From Anaeramoeba flamelloides (taxonomy: Eukaryota > Metamonada > Anaeramoebidae): a DNA stretch of 64,000 nucleotides. The position numbers were made by a program, and so were the translations under genes. The stretch covers positions 1,493,001-1,557,000 of the forward strand of contig JANTQA010000070.1 in assembly GCA_027625915.1 (NCBI GenBank), in the 5' to 3' direction. Position 1 is the stretch's first letter, and every line of letters starts with the position of its first letter. The notes beneath the pieces are model-generated. The model did not search any database. It had not been told where the DNA came from and saw nothing but the letters and a program-made list of their open reading frames with translations. Positions 35,831 through 46,641 of this stretch are shown piece by piece.

Positions 35831-37119
35831 AGATGAATTAAAAAAGTTTTTTTTTATTTTGGAATTCGCTTTAGTGATTTCTTTTTTTTTTTTTTTGGAG
35901 TGCATTTGTTGTTGTTTATTTTGGATATCAAAGACAATCCTAATTATAAGGAAATAGTCAAAAAATGATAAAAGAAAATGAAATCAACTTTTTACTCCTT
36001 TGAACTATAAGGTATGGCTACTTAAAGCTTGTTGAAAAAATATCTTCGATATTGAATTCTCTCTATATAATGTGTTGAAAAAGTATATTAATCATTGAAA
36101 AATATGTGACCAAAAACTTATAATTTATGTTTCAAAAGAAAAAATATACTTTTTTCTTGTTGTTGCAATGGAACATCGAATACATCACTCAACACTCTAC
36201 TGAAGTTCGAATTAATTTTGAAGTAATTTTCTTGAGGTTTTCAGTAAAATTTGAAATTAGGAATTGAATTCAAAATTCTGAAATTGTTCCAATTTATTCA
36301 AATTTTTAATTTTTTTTTTTTTTTTATAGAATGAGCTTTATTATACCCATATTCAATTTTTGAAAAATCTATATCAACATCAAAATTTGACGTTGAAAAA
36401 AAATCACTGTAGCTTTATAGAGATGGTAAGGCTTTCCCCAATAAATAACTCTTTTTTTCAAAGAAATTTTCCAAATTGAGGCTTCATTTTTTAAATTTAT
36501 TTTTTTGTTTAATAGTAAAACTTTAAGAAACCAGCACCCCTTTGACAATCCATTTATTGTTTTTTTCTTTGATCGACTAATCTTTATGCCTTCTATTCAA
36601 AAGAAATACCTCTTTTTATTTTGAAACACTTATTATAAAACCCGGCACAGTTTATTTTGATATAATATATTTTTTTTCTTTTATTATGATGTCATGATGG
36701 ATACTTCAAATGAAAATACATTCTTAATTACAAACCTAAAATATTAAATTAATTAAGGTTTTTATTATTTTTTATTCAGAGATTAAAATCATGATTTTTA
36801 AAATAAAAGTGAGTTTATGGATTTTTTTTCAATTTTTTTTTCTATTACTGTAAAGGATCGTTGAATAATTCATAAAAAATAGACCACATAAGAATTTAAT
36901 CCAATTAGGTTTTGTTTTTTTTTCATTATATTGTTGTTAAAAGAACCTATACTGAGTAATGTTTACAAAAGTTTCAAAATATAACACCCTTAATTATTTT
37001 TAGATAACCCCTTTAGCTTAAATAATAAAAGAAATCAACAACAAATTATTACTAAACCGTTTTTGTTTTTTAAATTTTTTCCATTGTTACATAAAATTAT
37101 TTCAAAAAATAAAACATCA

Positions 37120-37870
37120 AATTGGAAAATGTATAAAGAAAAACTGGATTAATTTTTAACAAATAATGGAAATCAAAAAAATTCAAAAATCGGACAAAAT
37201 AAAAAATAAAAAAATCATTTATTTCTCGTCTAATATATCCTCATTTGATACGATTACTCTTTCTGAACTCATATTTCTTGTTAATTCTTTTGATAAAAAC
37301 CTTTTTTTGAAAAATATTTGAGTAAATAAAAAACTTTATCACTAAAGAATTCCAAAAATGAGTTTTAGATTGCAATTGTAATTAAATTAATCTAATTATA
37401 GTTTTATTTAATAATATATAATACTTTTATAATATCCTATTTTTCAGATAATATGTATTTATCGGACATATCTATTTGATTCTAAAATAATTTAATATAA
37501 ATTTGAAGAACAAAATAGTTTTAAATATTATAAAAAAATTTATATATGATTTTTTTTGTTTTCCTTTTGGTCGTAAATTTGAAGTTATTTTTGATTTCAA
37601 CTATTAAAACACTAGTCTTTTTAATTTTTGAATTAATATTCTTTTTTTTTTGGCTTATTTTGAAAAAAAAATTGAAAAAAATAGTTCCAAGTTATATTTT
37701 CATAAATAGAAAACATGAGAGATATTCAATGTAGCTCCCAGTTTTTGTCCTCATTTAAATTATGAAGATAAAGAAGAAAAATATTTAAAAATATATTATA
37801 TTTAATTTTTTTTTCATTATTGATTTCAAAACTTTTCTTTTGTAAATATGATCTTTCTTATTTGTTATTC
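37120..37870 (+). repeat. Dispersed repeat family B, copy 1 (shortened)
   Basis: It aligns with 44440-44720 and 47580-47870 through blocks such as TTTATTTCTCGTCTAATATA and CATTTGATACGATTA. A later block, TTAAATTATGAAGATAAAGAAG, matches ATTAAGAAGATAAAGAAACA in copy 2. The centre is much shorter than in copies 2 and 3. Confidence 0.55.
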
Positions 37871-38254
37871 ACAAAATAAAGATTTTTTTTTACAAAATAA
37901 AAAATTTTCAAGTATTTTTTTTTTGGTTTACTATTTGAGTAATTTCAATTAAAGACCAATAAAACCCATTTTGAGATTCAAAAATTAATTTTAGATCGAT
38001 TTCGAAGACAAGTCGAAAAATACAATTTTCCATTTTTGAAAAAAATTTTCTAAAAAATTTAATTGAAAAAATTACAAAAAAATTTTCTCAATAATTAAGT
38101 GGCCATTAGATTATATTTAAAAAGTTTTTTATATATTATAAATATCTTTTAATTAGGCAATCAATTATTTCAACTATGTAAGAATCTTAATAATTTTAAA
38201 TTGAAAAAAAATTTTTTTTTGGTTTTTTATACTTTTTAACTTTTCAAAATTTCC

Positions 38255-38620
38255 CTTTTTAAGTTGTTTGGATTCCTCCTCTTTTCTTTTTTATTTTTAG
38301 GTGCTTGGGAAAGGCAAAAGGAATAAAAAATCATTATAAGAATTGGTGGAATTGGTCCTGGAGATCATCACCAAACTTGTTAATTATCAGATCTAAAACG
38401 AATTGAGCTGGACTTATGCAAAGGTAGGGAACTGAATCCAACGAATGCGATCTGAAGCCAACCGAAGTGAACCGAATTGGAATTTCCGCACAATTTGTCG
38501 AGTTGTTACCTGGAGTGGGTTTTTGCTGTCAAGTCGGTATCTTGTACCGGGATTTTGTGAAAACAAGATTTGGGAAACTTGAAAAAAAAAAAAAAAAAAT
38601 TAAGAAAAAAAAAAAAAAAG
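38255..38620 (+). repeat. Repeat family D, copy 1: SINE-like or structured ncRNA candidate
   Basis: A ~300-base block with far higher G+C than its surroundings, ending in a long A-tract (38580-38620). It aligns with 51875-52265: shared words are GTTAATTATCAGATC, GAATCCAACGAATGCGAT, GAAGTGAACCGAAT, GAGTGGGTTTTTG and ACAAGATTTGGGAAAC. The A-tail and moderate divergence fit a SINE. I do not see convincing tRNA A and B boxes, so an RNA gene pair or a duplicated regulatory block is equally possible. Confidence 0.6.
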
Positions 38621-39053
38621 AAAAGTAACTGCAACTCAATTTTGTAAAACCAAATCTTTTTCTTAAAACCTTAGCACTTTATAGATTCAAACCATCAATA
38701 AAGTTCTAAAAAAATTAATAAAGTAACCTATTTCATTTGATCTATAGTTGTACAAATATTTAGATCTCTTTATTAAAATAAGAAATTATTGTAAATACTG
38801 ATAATTTTTTATGGGTCTATCGTTCCAAAAAAAAGATAGATTAATATTTAATAACAACTAAAAAAAAATCTTAATTAATTAATTTCAAATCAAACAGTTT
38901 GAAACTATTTTCATTAATTAATAATCGTGAAATCTATGATTTTACACTTAAATTTTTGAAAGGGAATTTAAGTATAAGTGCAACTAGAGTGTAATTTACA
39001 CTTCTTTAATAATAAAAATAAATTTTTTTTTTTTTTTTTTTGATTTTTCATTT

Positions 39054-39321
39054 GGCTTTCCAGAATTCAAAAGAATAAAGTAAAATCTATTTGATTTTAC
39101 TTTATTCTTTTTAATTCTGGAAAACCTAGGCACTTGACCGACACTCTACGTTAGGTTTTTTTTTTAATTATAAAAGAAGGAGAAAAATCAATATATTTTG
39201 CGGTATATATTTAAAACCCTTAAAAATCATGGGAAACTATCGTTAGGTTATAGAGAATTAAAAAGAATCAAGTAAAAAATCAAATTACTTACTCTTTTCC
39301 TTTGAACCCTGGAAAACCTAA
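39054..39321. repeat. Modular hairpin repeat R1, copy d (intergenic, short)
   Basis: It begins with the clearest stem of the family: CTTTCCAGAATTCAAAAGAA, a short spacer, then TTCTTTTTAATTCTGGAAA, a near-perfect hairpin of ~31 bases per arm including the AAAGTAAAAT / ATTTTACTTT part. Next come AACCTAGGCACTTGACCGAC and ACTCTACGTTAGG, degenerate family decamers. A second, weaker hairpin built on the same ends closes the copy. Confidence 0.8.
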
Positions 39322-39659
39322 TACAAGAGATATTTATCATCAACTTTTTTTTTTCTTCAGTATCTCAGTTTTTTAGATGAATATAATGTTTTCAAAACTA
39401 TTCTTTATTTTTTATTTATGTAAAGGTAACCTAAATTCGAATTTTAAAAAAATTTATTATTAAATTTATTTAAAAAAATTACACCAGAATAAATCTTTTT
39501 TTCTGAACTTGGGACTTTTAAAAATCGTAACTATACTCCAATAAAATAAAATATTTGCTTGATATTTTTTTGTAAAAGAAAAAGAAAAAGTTGATTTGAA
39601 ATCTGGGTTTTGAATAAATAAATTATTTTTTTTCAAGTACAAAATAATTATTCTATTTT

Positions 39660-40150
39660 TTTTTTTTTTTTTGATGTTAAGTATATTCCATAGACTAGAT
39701 TATTCGAATAATTAGTACTTTTCTTTAAAATTAATTTTTGTACACTTCTCTGACTCGTAATTAGATATCTTTCTTCTCCAAAAATAATATTTTTTTTATC
39801 AAGTATTCAAAAATATATAATGGATTTTGAAATAAGTGAAAATGAGAAAAATGTAACAAAATTATAAAAATAATAACTGATTTCGAAAATAAATTTAAAT
39901 ATAAGTTTGGTATTGTAATAGAATTGATGTTTTTAATTATTTTTCTAATTTCAAGATATTATAATTTTTTTTTAAAATTTGAATAATTTTTTCACAAGAT
40001 TTTTTTATGAATTATAGTCACTCAAAACAATAAGAAGAATCATTTTTGTTCAAAAAGATTGAACAACAATTGAAAATTTATTTGATATACATAAAGAATC
40101 AAAATAAATCAAAACCACTAATTAAGAATTTTTTTAATTAATTTTTATTT
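39660..40150 (+). repeat. Dispersed repeat family F, copy 1
   Basis: A weakly conserved block related to 48940-49300, 53100-53470 and 55660-56040. Words such as TTTTTGTACACTTCTCTGAC, AAAATGAGAAAAA and a final GTAATCA-type segment appear in the same order. Non-coding and old; boundaries are approximate. Confidence 0.4.
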
Positions 40151-40389
40151 ACTTTCGTCAAAATAACCATCAGAGACTTATTTTAAGAATGTTTCAATAT
40201 AAAAAAAATATATTTCTTTTTTACTCAAGATTTATACATTAATTAATCAAAAAAACTGACAATAAAGAAATATAAATAGTATTGGTTTTATTTCTAAAAG
40301 TTTTTTATTACAAAATATATTCTAAAAATGATGGATCAAACATGAAAAGTTTACTCAACAAATAGAGCTAAAATTTAAGTTAATGTTTT

Positions 40390-40610
40390 TTATTATCCAA
40401 CCAAAAAAACAAAAAATTTCAAATAATTTTAAGAAAATTACTAAATATTATTGAATTCTATTCCTAATTTAAATTTTACTTAAAATATCAATGATCTAAC
40501 TTTCAAAATTTATTTCAAATAAGATATATTACCAAACAGTAAATTCCATATTTCATTGTAAGAGGAAGAAAAAAAAAGTAACTATTTTATTTGAAACAAG
40601 AGTTTTGTGC
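40390..40610 (+). repeat. Dispersed repeat family G, copy 3
   Basis: It is related to 32690-32890 and 33240-33480 by an ordered series: a fragment like CTTTCAAAATTTATTTCAAA, then TAGGTATACTATT-like words, then GAAGAAAAAAAAAGTA. Boundaries are approximate. Confidence 0.4.
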
Positions 40611-40921
40611 TCTATAAACAACCTTTTTTAATAACCACAGTAAAGTTTTAATCGTTTACGTGTCTTGTGTATTATTTAAAATTGTTCCAATCATCTTACT
40701 TTTATAATTAGAAAAAATTTTCTTTTGCTTTACCTTCAACACTTTTTCAAAAATTTCTACCTGCCTTCAAAAAGATTCGGACAATTTAAATTAACCTCAA
40801 AAAACAATAAAATTGTAACGATACAAGTCCTTCTTTGTACAATAAAAATTATGTCTACTCAAGTTTCACATTAATCATTAGAAATTTATTTTTTCTCTTT
40901 TTAGAATAAATTTTCATCTTT

Positions 40922-43900
40922 ATGACAAGAAATTTGGAAACTGGAATTCTTGTACTAACAATCATACTCATCCCACTTTATTTCTTTATCTTTTTTTTTG
41001 CTGCCAAAAGAGGGTACACGTTTTTTAAAAGCAAAGATAGGTTGTTACATGAGTATGTCTTTGTAATAATTTTGATGGTCGTGTGCTTAATGAGAATTAT
41101 TATTTTGATAAGAGAAGCTATTCTCGAGATCGAAAAACATGATGACGTTACTGGGTATCAAATAATTAGTGCCTTTGCTGGTGTATTGTTTATTGCAGTT
41201 TTCCTCACACTGACCTTTTCGATGTAAGTTTGATTGAATTCAAAAAAACAATTTTTTTCTTTTTTTTTTTCAAAATATAATCTCAAATCAACAAATTGTT
41301 TGCAAAAACTCCTCTTTTTTCAAATTACAACAACAAAAACAAAAACGAAAACAAAAACAATAATCTAATAGAGCACAATTGTATTATCGAAGGCATTATG
41401 TCTCTTTGTTGAAGGCACAAAAGGCGACAAGAATTGTGACTGTAATTTTTGGATGTTTTGTGTTGATCTTATTTATTGTCGCACTTGTTGTTTCCTTAGG
41501 GAAAGAATCAAATTACGAGAAGGAATTAGACTTGGAATTAATTTTAGGGATCGCGTATGCAATTTGTGGCATTGGACTCTTTATTTTTTTGTTTTTGTTT
41601 GTACGATCATTTCCAAAGACAATGGGCTTGAGTTTCCAGAGGCTTATTCAAAAGATTGTCAGGATTATCTTTATTTGTATGATCTTTTATGTTGCAAGGA
41701 TTATTGTTTTTATTTCTGTTCGCTTTTTAAGGGATCAGAGGAACCTAAATCAAGTATTGTCCTTATGTGTCTATTTTTTATCAGAAATTATCCCATCTTT
41801 TTTACTTTTGAAATATGTTTACGGAGAAAAATCAGAGCTTGGGAACCGTAAGTTTTATTTCATTTTTTTTTTCTTATAATCCACATTTTTTGCCAGAAAA
41901 CAAATGACAATTTTGTTTATTTTTGATTTTTTGCTTTTGTGAATGGAAATTTCAAAAAGTATTTGATTTCAGTTTTCTTGGAAATCAATTCAAAATTGAA
42001 TAGAGAGTCTATTAATTCATATTTTAAGAACTCTCAAAACTTTAATTATTTAGTTTTGGTACAAAATGTCATATGCTATTATTTCTGATACAGCGATAAA
42101 AAAAACCCTGTGTCAAGAGCATAAAATCCGTGTTTCAAATAAAAGCCATGCTTTTTCTTCTTCTTTTTTAAATATAACATCAAATCCAGTATCCAATGGT
42201 ATACCTAAGATCAAATCAATTTTGAAGGTAAACTCTTTTGTTATTTCAAGTAAATTATCAATTATGAATTGCACAAGTTGAAAAAATGCATTTTTTTTCT
42301 TTAAGGGAGAAAGTTCGTTTTACCAATGTTGAAGTGTCACCGTTTATTAGAAACCGAATTATTAAAATCATTTCTTTCACTAAAATACATGAATATTTTA
42401 ATTTATAGGGGAGTCAGATATATCCCTTAGCACCCTGAATTGGTCTAAATTTCATCAAGTTCAAAATAAAAAATTTAATATGATATTGATGTGCAATATG
42501 CTTATTTTCTTATTTGCCTTTAGTCCAGATTTGAATTATAATAAAAAGGTCAAATAGTTCAAAGATAAAGTATTTTTGTTATTGATTTTTTTTTGAAATT
42601 GGAAAAAAAAATCATTATTATTGAATTTCCAATTTTTTTTAAAGATTTTTATTTTTTTTTTAATTTTTTAAATAAGAAATTTTATTATAATAATTGTAAT
42701 TAAAAACTCAATACCTTGATTGATTAATAATAACTATCAAATAACGTCGTTAATTTTATGATAAAAAAATATAAAAATACATTACTGAAAAAATTTCAAT
42801 AAATATCCAATCCAGAGAAAAATGGAATTCATTTCTTTAGGCCAGAATTAAAAGTTTAATCTGAATAGTCTTCTAAAACTTCAATTTAATCAATAGAAAA
42901 TAATTTATAAAACAAAAAAAAAATTGTAAAATAATTTCTACTTATTATATTGGAATTAAACAAGTAAAATTTTTTTTAATAGATAAAGTAATGAACTCTA
43001 AATTTTAAAACAAATATATAGTTTAACTTTTAAATATTATTCAAAGATAATAAAATAATCTTTATAAACTAAGAAAAAAATATTTTTTTTTTTTTTTTTT
43101 TTTTATTATTTAAGGGATTGGGTTATTAACCCCTCTAGTTTGCCGTTAGGTTTTTTTTAATTTGAGAAATAAAGCGAAAATTTTTTTAATTTTCGGATTA
43201 TTTCTCAAATTAAAATAAAACCGTTGTTAGCTTTTCTAGAGTTTTCTGTTTATTTGCGAAGTGTTCTAGGTTTTTTTGAGTTTTTCTATTCTATTTGAAA
43301 AATCGATTGATTTTCGTTAGGTTTTTTTGAGTTTTCTATTGGTTTTACAAATAAAATAGAAAACCTCAAAAAAACCTAGAACACCTCACAAATAAATAGA
43401 AAACTCAAAAAAAACCTAACGAAAATCTATTGATTTTACAAACAAAACAGAAAACCTCAAGAAAACCTAAGCACTCTTCCGCTCTCTACGGCGCTCTACG
43501 GAACTTGATGGCACTCTACGGCAATCCCCGAATTCCCAAAATTTTATTTAGGAATTTTATCAAAGACTCAAAAATAAATTTATTACCCACTAAGACTAAT
43601 AAGCACGTTGAAAAAATATTTTTTTTTTTTTTAATTTTGTTGTTTGTAAAAATCTGAAAAAAATCATTGTTAAAATTGAATTTATCAATCTAAATTAATA
43701 CAGATCTTGTAAAATAATTTTTGATCAATGTTCTCTTATTCAATAATATTGTTTATTTTATGTCTAGATTTTAAAAAGTCAAAAATTATTAAATAGTAAA
43801 TATTAAAAAAAAAAATCAATCATTTATTAATCTGACACAAACTGTTGGCCAAAAAATATTAATTTGAAAAAAATTGTGTGTTTAAAAAAATTGCCAAATT

Positions 43901-46641
43901 CTACAATGAAAAAAAAATATTATTTTTTTATTTTTTAATAATTTATAATCAAATAGATATTGCTATTGAATAGTAATCAATAGATAAAACAAATTTTCTA
44001 TGTTATGTAAAAATATCTTTTATAATGAATAAATTATTTAAGAAAATATTTTCGGTCATTGTTGATGCAAATGACTCCCAAAAAAAATTCCAGTAAAGAA
44101 TAACATGATTTAGTCATTAAAACTAAGAAATTTTTTGAATGTGTAGACAAACTTTTCAAAAAATAAAAAAATAATTTTTTTCACAAAATTTGGATGAAAA
44201 ATAATAAAATCAGAGTAATCAAGAAAAAATTCCCAATGTTGAAAATTTTTTTTTCAAGTTATTTTTTTTAGGTAAATATACAATTTTTAATTATAAAATT
44301 TTCTTTCAAAGATAATTGTTTATAAAACCTAGATCTTAGAATCCTTTCATCACAATTCAAATTAAAAATTTTATTTTTCAAAGTCAATTGGATTATTTGG
44401 GGTTCTAAGGGATATACTAGTATAATATATTTACAAACCAATTAAAAAATCAAAATCAAAATAATGAAAAAATTGATACAAAAAAGGATTAATAAAAAAA
44501 AAAATAATTTATTTATTGATCTTTTCTATAATATTTGATACAATTATTTCTTCTTTATCTGGTTTTATTTTTAATTCTTCATGGAAAATCTTTTATTTGA
44601 AAAATTTTTGATTAACAAATCCCTTCCTATTTCTAAAGATTTTCCGAAATGAATTTAAAAATCCTATTTTCATTTAATTCATTTAATTCAGTTCTGGTTC
44701 AAGAAAATTGAATATTTTTGAAATTCATCTAAAAAAAAATAGATTAATTGTATGGATTTGTTTTGATTTTAAAATCATATATTTTTCAAATCTAATTGGA
44801 AAAACCAAAACTAATTCTGAATCCGTAATTGAAATTTTTTCAGCATATTTTCTTTTTCTTTGAGTTAAACTTTTTTTCGTTGCTTTTTGATTTCGAGAAT
44901 CCAACCACTTTTTCTTTTTATCTTTGAAACAATAATCTTTGCTTTTGCTTAGTTTTTATAAAAATATTTTGAATAAAAGAATTTTTAAAACAAATTTGTA
45001 AAAAAAAGGTTTTCTTGAATAAACAATAAATAGGAATTTCAGCTGGAATTAAAGGTAATTTCTAGTTGACTTGTATTTATTCATTCGAATTAAGAAGATA
45101 AAGAAACAAATCATCTTAAAAAAAAAACATTGAATGAATTTATTTAATTTCATTCTTGTTTTCAACAAGTTTCTCCGAAAAGGTGATCTTTTTTAGTTTG
45201 GTATTAAAAAAGAAAAGATTTTTTTGAAATAAAAACCCCTCATTTCTTCTTTTATTTTTTTTTTTTAGTTAGCTCTTTGATTAATTCTAAGTACCAATCA
45301 GAACACATTTCTCAATTAAAAACACAAATTTAATCAAATCAAAAATTTAATCAAAAAAAATGTTCCAAAAATTGAACATTTAAAAATTCAACTCTGGCTT
45401 GCTTTAGTTTCTTTTCACAAATAGAGTAAGCTATTTCCAAAAAAGTGGGGAAAATTTATTTAGAAATATATTTATTAAACTCAATCTTCAAAAAAGTATT
45501 TAAATATAAAAAATCATTAAATACCGTTTATAGATTCCTGGTAACACTTCAATTTGTTTCTTAGTATTGTATTGCATAAATAAAAGATATTAAATTATCT
45601 GATCTCGATTTTATCTGATATTTATTAGGGGTGAAAATTGGTGTTAATTATTTTCAATTTGATCGAAAAAATCGTTTTCATAACTTGTTTCATCTGAACA
45701 AAATTTCAAATAGAATTGAAAACATATAACTGTGTTTGATTATTTAAAAAATCAATTGTACCCTTTCCACATTTTCAGTTTTTTTACTGAAATTGTTGTA
45801 CATCGTTTTCACCAAAAAAAGTGCCATTATTTTTTTATTCATTTTTTGGGAATATTTCATCAAATATATTAATTGAAATAAATACCTAAGTCATTGATTC
45901 AATCGGTATTAATACTAAACTTAATTTGATATTGTCAATTAACGAATACATCCACTACCAAAGATGATTTTTTATGAAATGTAAAAAAAAATGCCATACT
46001 TTTTTGGAAATACCTTAATTAATGATATTTTGATTTCAAAATTCCAATATCTTGTTGCACTCAAAAAAATCTTTTTTCAGTAATGTTTTCACAATTAAAA
46101 TTTTTTAAAAAGGGTGAAATTTCTCAGCTTCCTTATTTAAATTACAAAGTTTAAAAAAAAATAATAATAATAAAAACTTAGAGCAGCTTTCTTGGAGTTT
46201 TGTATTTTATTCTGAAAATCATTAAATTTTTTTGTTTATTAAAAGAAGAGAGACATTAGAGAAAAAAATTTTCATAATAAAACAAAGAAGAAATATATTA
46301 TAAGATTAAAATAAAGAAAAAATAATATCGTTTGACTGAACAAATTAAGAAATCATTAAAATTTCCAATAAATCCAGATTTGATCCTTTTTTTATAATTG
46401 AATAATTTTGATTCAATATTTTGAAAAATATTTAAATAGTCTTTGATTAAAAATTTTCAAAAAATTATATTTTTATAATTATTAATCTTTTTTATTGTTT
46501 CGATTCTAAATTAATAATATTTTTTATCTCGTATTTTGAATAGAAACGCAGCAACAATCTGGAACAGATGTACCCATTTTATTTGATGAGCCAGAAAACG
46601 AGCTAGAAGAAATCCCGAAAGATTCTTCTATAAAGGATTAA
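40922..46641 (+). CDS. Seven-helix membrane protein of TOM1/THH1-GPR137 type, 3 exons, 291 aa
   Basis: Exons are 40922-41223, 41372-41847 and 46544-46641. All joins are GT-AG (both donors GTAAGT) and phase-consistent. Introns are 148 and 4696 bases; the second is the longest seen here. Seven hydrophobic segments can be counted: about 8-28, 44-67, 81-101, 119-140, 151-174, 192-213 and 224-246. The last two contain FYVARIIVFIS and LCVYFLSEIIPSFLLL, which resemble helices 6 and 7 of plant TOM1/TOM3 and animal GPR137 (motif YF-E-IPS-LLL). Those relatives sit on vacuolar or lysosomal membranes and bind small GTPases (Arl8, Rab7, Rag). The family call is an inference from these helices only. The C-terminal tail, encoded by the last exon, is acidic (FDEPENELEE). 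It could also be a different 7TM receptor; partnership with the nearby G-alpha is speculation. Confidence 0.72.
43103..43610 (-). repeat. Repeat H, split by R1 copy e
   Basis: The two flanks of the R1 copy (43103-43139 and 43525-43610) together match one continuous ~118-base stretch at 60003-60120. The left flank gives the inverse of GGGGTTAATAACCC and CCTTAAATAAT; the right flank gives the inverse of CTTAGTGGGTAATAAATTT and TATTTTTGAGTCTTTGATA. In the 60 kb copy these parts are joined directly. Confidence 0.65.
43140..43524. repeat. Modular hairpin repeat R1, copy e (nested in TIR element 2)
   Basis: It opens TGCCGTTAGGTTTTTTTTAA with an inverse arm TTCTCAAATTAAAATAAAACC. Several GTTAGGTTTTTTTGAGTTTTC / GAAAACCTCAAAAAAACCTA pairs follow. 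It ends with the decamer series in inverse form (CTCTACGGCG, CTCTACGGAA, CTTGATGGCA, CTCTACGGCA). Confidence 0.85.
44440..46120 (+). repeat. Dispersed repeat family B, copy 2 (in 7TM intron 2)
   Basis: The longest copy, directly right of TIR element 2. It matches 47570-48680 (same strand) and 30480-31540 (opposite). Landmarks are TTGATCTTTTCTATAATATTTGATA, GGTTTTATTTTTAATTCTTC, CTTTGAAACAATAATCTTTGC and ACTCAAAAAAATC. In copies 2 and 3 one reading frame stays partly open with similar residues (IIFD, SL-GFIF, SSWK), which hints at former coding content. Confidence 0.65.

Larger units (their letters stand above)
34396..40921. other. 6.5 kb gene-poor, repeat-rich region between P2 and the 7TM gene
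   Basis: Contents in order: a foldback element (34770-35265), family E copy 1 (about 35560-35830), family B copy 1 (about 37120-37870), family D copy 1 (38255-38620), R1 copy d (39054-39321), a family F copy (about 39660-40150) and a family G copy (about 40390-40610). I see no gene. The frame at 37546-37734 lies in repeat B and is low-complexity. Confidence 0.55.
42421..44414 (-). mobile_element. TIR element 'TATCCCTTAG', copy 2, with nested insertions, in 7TM intron 2
   Basis: The ends read TATCCCTTAGCACCCTG and GGGGTTCTAAGGGATA. The interior is the reverse-orientation homologue of copy 1 (14879-16387): the left flank CTAAATTTCATCAAG equals the inverse of copy 1's right flank, and the block TTTATGTCTAGATTTTAAAA recurs near 43760. 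It is ~485 bases longer than copy 1. The surplus is a short repeat H (43103-43139 plus 43525-43610) that is itself interrupted by R1 copy e. No transposase frame is recognisable. Confidence 0.82.

Noticed and set aside
41453-41851. Second-frame ORF rich in Cys and Leu within the 7TM gene
   Set aside because: It overlaps exon 2, whose frame matches neighbouring exons in phase and has seven clean helices.
43430-43657. 75-codon frame containing ALYGALRNLMALYGNPR
   Set aside because: It is a translation of the R1 decamer array and the flanking H repeat, not a gene.
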